From NCBI RefSeq assembly GCF_001908235.1, contig NZ_LGHK01000079.1:1-53934 (forward strand): 53,934 nucleotides of DNA, given 5' to 3'. The notes beneath the pieces are model-generated. The model saw only the letters and a list, made by a program, of their open reading frames with translations. It was not told where the DNA came from and made no database searches. Source of the stretch: Bradyrhizobium sp. NAS96.2 (GTDB taxonomy: Bacteria > Pseudomonadota > Alphaproteobacteria > Rhizobiales > Xanthobacteraceae). Shown piece by piece: positions 40,601 to 48,704 of the stretch. Position 1 is the first letter of the stretch. Each line of letters begins with the position of its first letter. Position numbers and translations under genes: made by a program.

Positions 40601-43270
40601 CGAAGCCGTGCCGTTGCCGCCGGCGATCGTCAGCGCATAGCCGATCGTCGCGCCATTGGCGCCCTGAACCGAGCTGAACGCCGTCGAGAAGTCCGCCGAG
40701 GTCGTCGTCAACGCTGCGTTCGGCATCGAGCCCGCAATGTTATCGTCGAACACGGTGGCCGTCAGGTGCGTCTCGCTCAGGGAGAGCGAGGGGGTTGTGC
40801 CGTTGGTCCTGATGCTCGGGCTGTCGCCTGTGATCGTGAGCTGCCTGCCAAGATCGAGGCTGGCGATCTGGTAGTCTCCATCTCTATCCACGATTTCGGC
40901 ATACAGGCGGACAACTCCGGAACTCAACGTAATGCCTTCATCGGCGCTCGTGTCGGGCAGTTGCTTCACCGCGCGATACTCGGTGAAGGTCACCAGCCCT
41001 GTGAGCGGATCAATCGCAATACTGAAGGCCAGCGTGCCGGTGGTCGAGCCGACATGCCCTTCGATGGTGTTGCCATTTTGAACCAAGACGTCGGCAAGGC
41101 CGGTATGCGCGTCGGTCAGGCCCGACGCGGCGCCGTTGCCACCCGTGATCGCCAGCGCGTAGATGATCGTCGCACCATCCGCGCCTTGGATGGAGCTGAA
41201 TGCCGTCGAGAAGTAGGCTGCTGTCGTCGTCAGCGCCGCATCGGGTGCCGAGCCGGCGATGTTGTCGTCGAGCGCTGTTGCGGTGAGGTGGCTCTCGCTC
41301 AGCGTCAGCGATGGCACGGTGCCATTGGCGTTGATCGTCGGGCCATCGTCGCTGATGCTGAGCCTGCCGCCCAGATCGATAGCCGCGCTCTGGGAGTCTC
41401 CATCCCTGTCCGTGATGGTTGCAATCAAGCCGACGATTCCAGTGGTCAGCGCCACCGCTTCGCCGTTGTCCGGACTGGTTCCGAACGGCTGCCTCACCGG
41501 CCGATACTCGGTGAAGGTGACAAGCCCGGTCGCCGGATCAACCGTGATGGTGAATGCCAAGGTGCCGTCGGTTGCGCCGACACGGCCTTCGACCGTGTTG
41601 CCGTCCAGGACCAGCACGTCGGCGAGGCCCGTGTGCGAGTCGATCAAGCTCGAGGCCGCGCCATCGCTGCCGGCGATCGCCAGTGCATAGGTGACCGTTG
41701 CTCCATCCGCGCCTTGAACTGGCTTGAATGCCGTCGAGAAGTCGGCCGACGTCGTCGTCAGCGCCGCGTTCGGCGCGGAGCCGGCGATGTTGTCGTCCAG
41801 CACCGTTGCCGTCAGATGCGCCTCGCTCAGCGTCAGCGCGGGCGCTGTTCCGCTCGTGCTGATGCTCGGGTCGTCTTCGACGACCACCAACCTGCTGCCG
41901 AGATCGAGGGTCACATATCCGAACTGGTCGCCCTTCATCACCGTCGCAACCAGGATGATGACCCCGCTCGCCAGCGGTATGACGTCGCTGTCGCCGGTGC
42001 TGGCGCCAGGCGGCTGGGCCGCCGCCCGGTACTCGGTGAATGTCACGTGCGCCGTCGCCGGATCGAGCGCGATCGTGAACGCCAGCGTCCCGCTGGTGCT
42101 GCCGACGCGGCCTTCAATGGTGTCGCCGTTCAGAACCAGCACGTCAGCGAGGCCAGTGTGCGAGTCGATCACCCCCGACGCTGCGCCGTCACCGCCGGTG
42201 ATCACCAGCCTGTAGTTGACCGTCGCGCCGACCGCGTCCTGTGGGTTGGCGAAGGTTATCGCGAAGTCGCCCGTCGTCGTCGTCAGGGCCTCGTTCGGCG
42301 ACGAGCCGGCGATATTGTCGTCCAGCGTCGTCGCCGTCAGATGTCTCTCGTTCAACGTCAGCGGCGACGGCGCTCCGAAGCTCAGAACGAGCGGCGCCGG
42401 TGGCGGCGTGTACGTGATGACGTACCCGGGAAGGGTGATCGGTACCGGTCCGAGCTGGTTCGGCGTTAATGACGGGTCAGGCTCGATAAAATTGATTGGC
42501 TGCAGCAGCGGCGAGCCTTCGTAAGCCGGCATGCCGGACCCTTTTGACCACACTCCTTTCGCGTAACCGGCAAGCGTCTCCTGTTGTGCGTTCCGCAGAT
42601 CCTCCATGTGAGCAGGGCTGTTCGAGACCTGGCTTACGCTGACCGACGACCCTCTTGCGGTCAGGACGACCGTGACGCCGGGGTCGTCGACGACGATATG
42701 CCGGGGGTTCGCCTCTTTCGTCACCAGCTCGAACACGCCGTGGTGCATGTCCTTGTAGGTGATGTTGTCGTCGTCCAGGATGGTGACGTTGGGCTCCGCG
42801 GCCCGGGCGTCCTGGGAGTCCTTCAGCAGCGAGAAGGTCAGCGCGGCGAACGACAGCAGGCCGAGGCCGCTGGCCCTGACGGTGCCAACCGGCGTGTCCG
42901 CGGTCAGCACGTCTGACCCCGCCAGCCGCCTGCCGATGAGGCGGAAGATGCTTCTGGCTGTCGCGAACAGTCCCGGCCGCAAGCCGCCGACCGAGTTCTC
43001 GGTCAGATCGCCCAATGCCAGCCGGGTGCCTGCCGGCAGGTGGAGCATTGCACCGTCGATCAAGCGGATTTCGACCCGCCCGTCGGCTGCGACCTCGATG
43101 ACGTCACCCTGGCAAACCGGATCGCCGGCCACGACGGAGAGGGCGACGTCGCGCGCACGCACAATGGTGCCGCAACCGATCACCGTATCAACAACGCCAA
43201 TCACCCGGGGCAGCCGGCCTAATACGGCCGAGCTCGCGCCCCCGAACGCTACGCCGGACGCGACTAACAT
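37604..43270 (-). CDS. giant repeat protein with FecR-like N-terminus (DUF5801/T1SS-type repeats)
   Basis: An 1888-residue protein. Residues ~20-135 are FecR-like (VAGDPVCQGDVIEVAADGRVEIRLIDGAMLHLPAGT). Residues ~300-1525 are seven tandem units of about 174-176 residues, each carrying HLTAT-LDDNIAGS, GLADVLVLNGNTIEG, LAFTI-DPATG-VTFTEYRAV and ATITD-DGD-QSASLDLG. This is the repeat type of large type-I-secreted adhesins. The end (~1530-1888) is a different beta-rich region, and no RTX nonapeptides (GGxGxDx) are seen. No signal peptide is evident. A type I exporter is not in the window. The role as a surface adhesin is inference. The start ATG 43270 has no strong Shine-Dalgarno. Confidence 0.85.
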   Translation of the reverse strand: MLVASGVAFGGASSAVLGRLPRVIGVVDTVIGCGTIVRARDVALSVVAGDPVCQGDVIEVAADGRVEIRLIDGAMLHLPAGTRLALGDLTENSVGGLRPGLFATARSIFRLIGRRLAGSDVLTADTPVGTVRASGLGLLSFAALTFSLLKDSQDARAAEPNVTILDDDNITYKDMHHGVFELVTKEANPRHIVVDDPGVTVVLTARGSSVSVSQVSNSPAHMEDLRNAQQETLAGYAKGVWSKGSGMPAYEGSPLLQPINFIEPDPSLTPNQLGPVPITLPGYVITYTPPPAPLVLSFGAPSPLTLNERHLTATTLDDNIAGSSPNEALTTTTGDFAITFANPQDAVGATVNYRLVITGGDGAASGVIDSHTGLADVLVLNGDTIEGRVGSTSGTLAFTIALDPATAHVTFTEYRAAAQPPGASTGDSDVIPLASGVIILVATVMKGDQFGYVTLDLGSRLVVVEDDPSISTSGTAPALTLSEAHLTATVLDDNIAGSAPNAALTTTSADFSTAFKPVQGADGATVTYALAIAGSDGAASSLIDSHTGLADVLVLDGNTVEGRVGATDGTLAFTITVDPATGLVTFTEYRPVRQPFGTSPDNGEAVALTTGIVGLIATITDRDGDSQSAAIDLGGRLSISDDGPTINANGTVPSLTLSESHLTATALDDNIAGSAPDAALTTTAAYFSTAFSSIQGADGATIIYALAITGGNGAASGLTDAHTGLADVLVQNGNTIEGHVGSTTGTLAFSIAIDPLTGLVTFTEYRAVKQLPDTSADEGITLSSGVVRLYAEIVDRDGDYQIASLDLGRQLTITGDSPSIRTNGTTPSLSLSETHLTATVFDDNIAGSMPNAALTTTSADFSTAFSSVQGANGATIGYALTIAGGNGTASGLTDSHTGLADVLVLNGNTVEGRVGGIGGTLAFTITIDPVTGRVTFAELRAVTQPLATSPDNGEGITLSPGLLSLVATITDNDGNVQSASLDLGKQLTITDDGPSIKTSGTTPSLSLSETHLTATVFDDNIAGSQPNAALTTTSADFSTAFTSVQGADGATIAYTLTIAGGNGTASGLIDSHTGLADLLVLNGNTIEAHVGATGGTLAFTITIDPATGLLTFTEYRAVKQPLGTSPDSGEGVAFATGIIGLTATITDRDGDFQSASLDLGRQLTITDDGPSIKANGTTPSLSLSETHLTATVFDDNIAGSAPDASQTVKSADFSTAFTSVQGADGATIAYTLTIAGGNGTASGLVDSHSGLADLLVLNGNTIEGHVGATNGTLAFTITVDPATGLITFTEYRAVKQPLGTSPDNGEGVTLGAGLVSLVATITDKDGDVQSASLDLGKQLTITDDGPSITANGTTPSLSLSETHLTATVFDDNIAGSAPDASQTTTSTDFSTTFTSVQGADGATISYALTITGGNNTASGLIDSHTGLADVLVLNGNTIEGHVGASNGTLAFTIAVDPATGLVTFTEYRAVTQPLGTNLDTGEGVTLGAGIVNLVATITDKDGDFQSASLDLGKQLTITDDGPTIGGFPETSITGQDNQIATGTYHINFGADGDAGMQVAIHDGAVGSTGFDLATSSLGGGITSVHVTGNGDDYTFFYSTHAVSGGVEMDAYLADSGGTPTDPYFTLLINPGGTFTFDLESVDVLKQVTVTGSTFGASGGGTPSLTAPDGELVITGSDNSGNPIDVKASNNGIAVGDTGLSMDPNEQLNLKFSNEQPQISFMLTQWQGNGTAGVIFKVLDGGTDVHDFSIDVAKPHTGNPTVVVQQTSDASLINTSTFDSTTSTYTLYVGKEFNQVGIDYNQAASGNATFTVNNITYNEKTTIPSTDLLFDVLAADKDGDTATTSLQVDIQGVTNGAPAPIFAPSPEIAAMAGSVISDPVTHVQHDLIL
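38700..42360 (-). repeat. seven tandem units of 522-528 bases within the giant gene
   Basis: Comparable points (the NI codons of DDNIAG) occur at 39152, 39680, 40208, 40736, 41258, 41786 and 42311, giving spacings of 528, 528, 528, 522, 528 and 525. Units nearer the C-terminus are the most alike. The region is a risk for assembly collapse and recombination. Confidence 0.92.
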
Positions 43271-43679
43271 TGGCTTTTCGCCTGCTGAACGGCTCAGGCG
43301 GTAGGTGCTGCCGTCGTTTTCTTGGTCTGGCTTGCGGTCTCTACGAGGTGAAAAGACCCCGCACCCGCAGCCATAGGCTCGCCCGCCGAAACGTCCTGAT
43401 TGAAACTAAATTCGGTAGTGAAAATCGGCTTCCAATGCAGCGGAGAGCCATCGCGGAAACGGCAGAACTGCTACCAATTATCGCAAGTGCACCCCCACTA
43501 AATTTAGTGTATATTTACCAAGTAAATTGTCCACTTATTAATTTTTAATCGAACGACACCAGGCCCTTAGGCCTGTTTTGCAGCAACTCGGTCGGCAGTA
43601 GAGGTCCTGCGGTCCCGGCCCGGCGGTCCAAATCACCATCGCGCCGCGACACGACAAGGTCTTCTCAACGGAGGGGATC
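43271..43679. other. divergent intergenic region, AT-rich
   Basis: 409 bases between the giant gene and the FecR gene, with a distinctly AT-rich part (43480-43550). A 92-codon plus-strand frame (43270-43548) looks non-coding. A hairpin lies at 43560-43579. Promoters for both genes should be here, but I cannot place them firmly. Confidence 0.45.
43560..43579 (+). terminator. small terminator-like hairpin
   Basis: CAGGCC-CTTA-GGCCTG followed by TTTT. No plus-strand gene precedes it, so it may end a short RNA or be part of the leader of the FecR gene. Confidence 0.5.
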
Positions 43680-44336
43680 GTGCGTAACCATTTGATTGCT
43701 CAATTACTTGCAAGCTTCGTTTTGGCGCTCGCGACCCTGGCGCCTGGTCCGATGCTGGCGCAAACCGAGCGGGCCCAACCCGCGGTTCAAAATTCCTCGG
43801 CGAGCTTCATCGGGACAGTGGTGACCGCCACCGGCTCGGTCACGATCGAGCATCCGAGTGCGGTCGTCGTGCAGGCTGCCCTGTCCGATCAACCGCCGCA
43901 GGCGAAGGTTGGCGACCGCGTCTATTTGGGCGACGTGGTGCAGACCGGGGCCGATGGGCGGGTCGGAATCAACTTCACCGATGGCACCTCGTTCAATCTG
44001 TCGAGCAACGCCAAGATGGCGATGACCGAGTTCGTGTACGACCCGAACGGCAAGTCGAATTCGACCTTGTTCAAACTGGCCAATGGAACGTTCACCTTCG
44101 TTGCCGGCAACATCGCGAAGACCGGCGACATGAAGATCGACACTCCCGCCGCGACGATGGGAATTCGAGGCACCACGCCGCGCATCGAAATTTCCGATGA
44201 CGGTACGGTGAGGTTTGCGACGCTCGTGGAAGAGGGCAAGAGCAAGCTGCTCAGGAAGCCCGCGACACGGGCGGCGCCGCAACCCGAGCAGAACACCTAC
44301 CACAGGTTCAATCCGAACATTTGTCGAGGGTGCTAG
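43680..44336 (+). CDS. FecR-domain secreted protein
   Basis: A 218-residue protein starting at GTG with GGAGGGG upstream. A signal peptide (residues 1-27, cleavage after LAQ) precedes a FecR-like domain (GDRVYLGDVVQTGADGRVGI, FNLSSNAKMAMTEFVYDP, IDTPAATMGIRGT). The final ~25 residues hold two cysteines and RFNPNICRGC. This FecR variety is not the inner-membrane ferric-citrate sensor but a stand-alone periplasmic protein. The giant protein opposite has a related N-terminal domain, so the two may act together. Confidence 0.85.
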   Translation: MRNHLIAQLLASFVLALATLAPGPMLAQTERAQPAVQNSSASFIGTVVTATGSVTIEHPSAVVVQAALSDQPPQAKVGDRVYLGDVVQTGADGRVGINFTDGTSFNLSSNAKMAMTEFVYDPNGKSNSTLFKLANGTFTFVAGNIAKTGDMKIDTPAATMGIRGTTPRIEISDDGTVRFATLVEEGKSKLLRKPATRAAPQPEQNTYHRFNPNICRGC

Positions 44337-44411
44337 GCGAGCAGGGCGTCAGTCTTGAGCGGCTACTCACGGATATCGGCGACGATGGCGTCGTCAAAAC
44401 CGGAGCCCGAC

Positions 44412-45278
44412 ATGAATCCTCGCGCAGGTTTCGGTGGGAGTGGCGGCCTGGCGGCGCTTTTCATCCTGCTGCTGCTCACACCGTCGGTTGGCGCGCAGAG
44501 CCCGACGCAGAGGAACAACTACCTGCGGAATATCGAGCTGTGCAGCGGCCTCGACCACACGGCGGCCGACGCGCGCATCGGTGCGTGCTCGGCGCTGATC
44601 GATGCGGGTCAGGACATGACGCCGGCCGGCCTTGCGATCGCCTACAACAACCGTGGCAATGCCTACACCGGCAAGGGAGACTATGACCGCGCGATCCGGG
44701 ATTTTGATCGATCCATCGAGCTCAATCCAACCTACACCAAGCCGTTCAACAACCGCGGCGTAGCCTATTTCAGGAAGCACCAGTACGATCGCGCGACCGA
44801 TGCGTTCGATCAGGCCATCAAGCTCAACCCGAACTACGGCGAAGCCTTTGCCAACCGCGCCGGCGTCTATCTGAAGAAGAACGACTATGCCCGCGCGGTG
44901 CAGGACTACGATCAGGCCATTCGCCTCGAGCCGAACCTCGACGGCGTGTGGAATGGACGCTGCTGGAGCCGGGCCATCCTCGGCAAGCTGCAGGAGGCGC
45001 TGGAAGACTGCAACAAGGCGCTGCAATCGGGGCCGGCCAATGCCGCGACCTACGACTCGCGCGGCCTGATCTATCTCAAGACCGGCGAGCTTGGCGCGGC
45101 AATCGACGACTATAGCTCTGCGCTTCGCATCGATCCGAAGCTGGCAAGCGCACTCTATGGACGCGGGCTGGCGAAGCTGAAGCAGGGCGACAAGGCCGCC
45201 GGCAATGCCGACATCGCCGCGGCCAAGGCAATTCAAGGCAGCATCAGCGACGACTTCAAGCGTTACGGCGTGCAATAG
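44412..45278 (+). CDS. TPR-repeat secreted protein
   Basis: A 288-residue protein with a signal peptide (residues 1-29) followed by about six tetratricopeptide repeats from residue ~75 onward (AYNNRGNAYTGKGDYDRAI, FNNRGVAYFRKHQYDRAT, FANRAGVYLKKNDYARAV, and more degenerate ones). TPRs mediate protein-protein contact. CCGGAG lies seven bases before ATG 44412. It is 75 bases after the FecR gene and probably co-transcribed with it. Confidence 0.88.
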   Translation: MNPRAGFGGSGGLAALFILLLLTPSVGAQSPTQRNNYLRNIELCSGLDHTAADARIGACSALIDAGQDMTPAGLAIAYNNRGNAYTGKGDYDRAIRDFDRSIELNPTYTKPFNNRGVAYFRKHQYDRATDAFDQAIKLNPNYGEAFANRAGVYLKKNDYARAVQDYDQAIRLEPNLDGVWNGRCWSRAILGKLQEALEDCNKALQSGPANAATYDSRGLIYLKTGELGAAIDDYSSALRIDPKLASALYGRGLAKLKQGDKAAGNADIAAAKAIQGSISDDFKRYGVQ

Positions 45279-45584
45279 GCGCGCTTGCCGGCGCAGTCCG
45301 CAACAAGGGCGGCCGGCTTGATGCCGCTGCCCGCGTCTGGCTCGGCTAGAGCATGATGAGTTTGCTTCGAGTCGAGGGACGAGCTCCGTTTCACCTCGCC
45401 CCGCGTGCGGGGAGAGAGGTCGGAACGCATCGTTAGATGCGTTCCGGGTGAGGGGAAGCCTCCGCAAACGCAGTGATCACCGAATACGCGGAGATGGCCC
45501 CTCACCCCAACCCTCTCCCCGCGAAGAGCGGGGCGAGGGAGCACAGCCGTCGCGCGTCGTAGTTCGACCTAATTTCATCTTGCT
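45279..45584. repeat. repeat-rich gap with family C (copy 4) and family F fragments
   Basis: 306 bases between convergent genes. CTAGAGCATGATGA at 45347-45360 and TTGCTCTAG at 45580-45590 are family F ends. Between them lies family C: CACCTCGCCCCGCGTGCGGG, then GCATCGTTAGATGCG and the CCCCTCACCCCAACCCTCTC part. No gene is present. Confidence 0.75.
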
Positions 45585-46451
45585 CTAGTCAATGATCTCG
45601 ACCGTTGCCGAACGGCCGGCGACCAATGCGATGCGATCGGGCAGGTGATCGAGCGCAATGCGCACCGGGACGCGCTGTGCGAGCCGGACCCAGCTGAAGG
45701 TCGGATTGACGTTTGCGAGCAGGTTCGCGCCGTCGGTGCGGTCGCGGTCCGCGATACCGGCCGCAATGCTCTCGACGTGTCCGGTGAGCCGGACCGGCTC
45801 GCCCATCAGCCGCACCTGCGCCTTGTCGCCGATGCGAATGCGCGCGAGCTTGGTCTCCTCGAAATAGCCCTCGACATGCAGCGTATCGGTATCGACCAGC
45901 GCCATCACGCCCTTGCCTGCGGTAACGTAGGCGCCGGGCCGCAGGTCCATATTGGTGATGGTGCCGTTGACAGATGCATGCACCTCGCTGCGATCCAGAT
46001 TGAGCTGCGCCACGGCGCGATCGGCGACCGCCTGGTCGTAAGCGGCCTTGGCCTGCAACTGCGTGGCCAGCACCTGCTCCTGCTTCTGCTGCGACACCGC
46101 ATCGGTGGTCAGCGAGCTGTAGCGTTTGAGATCCGATTCAGCCTGATCCAGCGTGGCGCGATGGCCGGCGACCGCAGCATCGGCCTGTTGCAACGCCAGG
46201 GCAAAGCGCGCGCGATCGATCCGGAACAGGATGTCGCCGCGATGCACTTGCTGATTGTCCTTGACCAGCACGTCGGTGACGAAGCCGGATACGTCGGGAG
46301 CAACCTGAACCACGTCGGCGCGGACCCTGCCGTCGCGGGTCCACGGCGATTCCATATAGTAGACCCAGAGCGCGCGACCGACGGCCAGCGCAGCGACGAG
46401 CGCGATCGCGGTCAGCGCGACCCGGCCGAGCCAGGCGAAATTCCCCTTCAT
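45585..46451 (-). CDS. HlyD-family periplasmic adaptor (AaeA-like)
   Basis: A 288-residue membrane-fusion protein. It has one N-terminal transmembrane segment (residues 8-32), then a biotinyl-lipoyl domain (VRADVVQVAPDVSGFVTDVLVKDNQQVHRGDILFRID), a helical hairpin (residues ~85-150) and a beta-barrel domain. In AaeAB-type pumps this protein links the FUSC inner-membrane pump to the envelope, exporting aromatic carboxylates. Its ATG overlaps the DUF1656 stop by 4 bp. Confidence 0.92.
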   Translation of the reverse strand: MKGNFAWLGRVALTAIALVAALAVGRALWVYYMESPWTRDGRVRADVVQVAPDVSGFVTDVLVKDNQQVHRGDILFRIDRARFALALQQADAAVAGHRATLDQAESDLKRYSSLTTDAVSQQKQEQVLATQLQAKAAYDQAVADRAVAQLNLDRSEVHASVNGTITNMDLRPGAYVTAGKGVMALVDTDTLHVEGYFEETKLARIRIGDKAQVRLMGEPVRLTGHVESIAAGIADRDRTDGANLLANVNPTFSWVRLAQRVPVRIALDHLPDRIALVAGRSATVEIID

Positions 46452-46654
46452 GGCAGAAACTCCGAGAAATAAACGACGACGCCGAGCAGGCATACGTACA
46501 GGGCGAAATTGAACAGCGCGCGATGCCAGACCAGCCGGTAGAGCCCGAGGCGCTGCATGATCCGGCTCGCCACCGCGCTCAGCGCGTAGGCAACGATGAG
46601 CCACAGCAGCAGCGCCGGGACCAGGACACCATAGATGTCGAGCTCATACCTCAT
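46448..46654 (-). CDS. DUF1656 small membrane protein (AaeX-like)
   Basis: A 68-residue protein with two hydrophobic segments (residues ~7-28 and ~47-64). It matches DUF1656/AaeX in position, length and the ELDIYGVLVPALL start. It overlaps its neighbours by 4 bp on both sides and is always found in these efflux operons. Its role is unknown. Confidence 0.9.
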   Translation of the reverse strand: MRYELDIYGVLVPALLLWLIVAYALSAVASRIMQRLGLYRLVWHRALFNFALYVCLLGVVVYFSEFLP

Positions 46655-48702
46655 GCAGCAAAACTCTCCTCGGGCTGCGATCGATACGCAGGCGCATCCG
46701 GAAACAGGCCGCGGCGGATGCCGACGAGGCCGAGCAATGCATCGTCCCGCGCGCGCTCATCGGGGTCCTTGACCACCGCGGTCACCGTCGCGTCGATGCG
46801 TGACAGCAGTTCGGCCGGCATCGCCTGGTCCGCATGAGCGCGAAACGACGCCGCGAGGTCGTCCAGCATGTCGTCGATGGCCCGCACGGTCGACGCCGCA
46901 AGGCCGTAGCGGGCCCGCCTGAGGTCGATGATATTGAGTCCGATGCGCAGCTGGACCAGGCTGTCGGCATCACGGCGGTCGCTCTCGGAGATGAAGGCGA
47001 TGCGCTGCACCAACAGTCCGAGCCGATGCAGCATCAGGCCGGCAAATTGCGCGCGATCGCCGCGGCCGCGCCGCTCGGCCGCGACCGCCAGCGTCTGCCA
47101 GCTCGACATCATCAGCCGCTTGGCGATCCATTCGGCGCCGACGCCGCGCGCGACACGCGTCACGATCTCGGCGATGACGACGCCGAGGAAGAAGGCGACC
47201 GACGTGTTGGCAAAGCTGGCGAAATCCGCGTTGTAGGTCGATTGCAGCGCGAGCAGCGTCGCGGTGTTGGCGGCGAGCGCCATGCCGATCGGCGCGGTTT
47301 TCGGCCGCGCGATCAGGAAACCGTACAACAGGAAGGTCGGCGCCAGCGCGGCGATCAGAACCTCGATGTGGGAGATGCCGGGCACCAGCGCGAACTGATA
47401 GATCGCGACCACGACGATCGCGACCAGCGAAAACAGGCCGAAGGCCCGGATGCTGCGCGCCGGCTCGTCCTGCGCCGCGAAGAAGGAGCAGGCGACCGCC
47501 GCCATCATCGGCGCCGAGGCGCCGTCGGGCCAGCCGGTCGCAATCCACAGGCCGCAGCAGATCAGGATCGCTACCGCCGCCCCCGCGGCCGACCACAGCG
47601 CCATGCCGTGGTCGCGATGACGGACCGGCGCGGCGCCCGCCTCCGGGTGGAACGCCAGCGGGACGGTGGAGATATCCTGGCCCGCCGCAATCGCATCGCC
47701 CACCGCGCGGCAGTCGGCCGAGATGTCGACAAGCTCGCGCAGCCGCAGCAGCCGGCTGATGGTGATGATGCGCTCCCGCGGCGCGAGGCCGTCGAGTGCC
47801 GATTGCCGCTCGGCGATCGCGGCGCGGATCTGCTCGCCGGATTGCCGCGAGCGATCCTCGTCCACGATCCATGCGGCGAGGTCGCCGATCAGGCGCCGCA
47901 ACTCCGGTTGCCTTTGCAGCGCCGCTTCGCCGAGCGCGGCCAGCCGGTCTTCGATCGACGTGACGATCGGCAGCAGCATCAGCATGCGCAGGCGGACCTC
48001 ACCGAGGCCACGTACGGTGCCGGCGTCGGCCAGCCGGTCGTAGGCGAGATGGGTCGCCAGCGTATCGATCTCGACGATGTCGGTCGCAAGGTGGAGGCGT
48101 TGGGCCCGGCGCGTCTCGCTGGTGCCGCGATCAAGCAGCACGTCGCGGGACAGGCGGCGCGCATCCGCCAGCCAGCTCCTGACGCGGCCGCCGACCGCCG
48201 GCGCGACGCTGCGCGGAAACACCACAGTCGACACCAGGCTGGCACAGATGATCCCGAGCGAGATCTCCTCGACCCGCGCCAGCGCGACATCGAAGATGCT
48301 GCCCGGATCGGCCACCGATGGAAAGCCGATCAGCGCGACGGTGTATCCCCCCAGCATGAAGATATAGCTGCGCGGCGTGCCGTCGAGCAGCGCCAGGTAA
48401 AGGCAGAGGCCGACCCACAGCGCGATCGCAAGGCACAGCAGTTCCGGCGCGTTGATCAGGTTCGGCACCAGGGCGACCGTCATGCTGGCGCCGACCAGGG
48501 TGCCGATCACGCGGAAGAACGCCTTCGAGCTGGTCGCACCGGCCAGCGGCTGTGACGTGATATAGACCGTCGCCATCGCCCAATAGGGACGCGGCAGATC
48601 GATCGCCAATGCGATGACGAGTGCCAGCATCGACGCGGCGAACGTCTTCAACGCGAAGATGAGGTCCGCGTGGCGGACCAGGAACGGCTCTTCCGCGCGC
48701 AT
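46651..48702 (-). CDS. FUSC family efflux pump (AaeB-like)
   Basis: A 683-residue inner-membrane protein with two sets of hydrophobic segments (residues ~10-165 and ~360-515) flanking cytoplasmic parts, as in FUSC/AaeB transporters. RPYWAMATVYITSQPLAGATSSKAFFRVIGTLVGA is the family signature. It probably exports an aromatic acid or toxic organic compound. It starts two bases after the MarR stop and overlaps the DUF1656 gene, so the four genes form a tight operon. Confidence 0.92.
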   Translation of the reverse strand: MRAEEPFLVRHADLIFALKTFAASMLALVIALAIDLPRPYWAMATVYITSQPLAGATSSKAFFRVIGTLVGASMTVALVPNLINAPELLCLAIALWVGLCLYLALLDGTPRSYIFMLGGYTVALIGFPSVADPGSIFDVALARVEEISLGIICASLVSTVVFPRSVAPAVGGRVRSWLADARRLSRDVLLDRGTSETRRAQRLHLATDIVEIDTLATHLAYDRLADAGTVRGLGEVRLRMLMLLPIVTSIEDRLAALGEAALQRQPELRRLIGDLAAWIVDEDRSRQSGEQIRAAIAERQSALDGLAPRERIITISRLLRLRELVDISADCRAVGDAIAAGQDISTVPLAFHPEAGAAPVRHRDHGMALWSAAGAAVAILICCGLWIATGWPDGASAPMMAAVACSFFAAQDEPARSIRAFGLFSLVAIVVVAIYQFALVPGISHIEVLIAALAPTFLLYGFLIARPKTAPIGMALAANTATLLALQSTYNADFASFANTSVAFFLGVVIAEIVTRVARGVGAEWIAKRLMMSSWQTLAVAAERRGRGDRAQFAGLMLHRLGLLVQRIAFISESDRRDADSLVQLRIGLNIIDLRRARYGLAASTVRAIDDMLDDLAASFRAHADQAMPAELLSRIDATVTAVVKDPDERARDDALLGLVGIRRGLFPDAPAYRSQPEESFAA

Positions 48703-48704
48703 GA

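Noticed and set aside
38700..42360. Regular 528-base periodicity considered as a CRISPR-like array
   Set aside because: The period is far too long and stays in one reading frame. It is a protein repeat.
40313..42469. 718-codon plus-strand frame opposite the giant repeat gene
   Set aside because: It simply mirrors the tandem repeats, is very Arg/Ala/Asp-rich and has no start signals.
43270..43548. Possible 92-residue plus-strand protein
   Set aside because: The start overlaps the giant gene start. There is no ribosome-binding site, and the sequence has no domain and looks like translated intergenic DNA.
46834..48555. 573-codon plus-strand frame opposite the FUSC gene
   Set aside because: It is antisense to a well-supported transporter and shows no recognisable domain.
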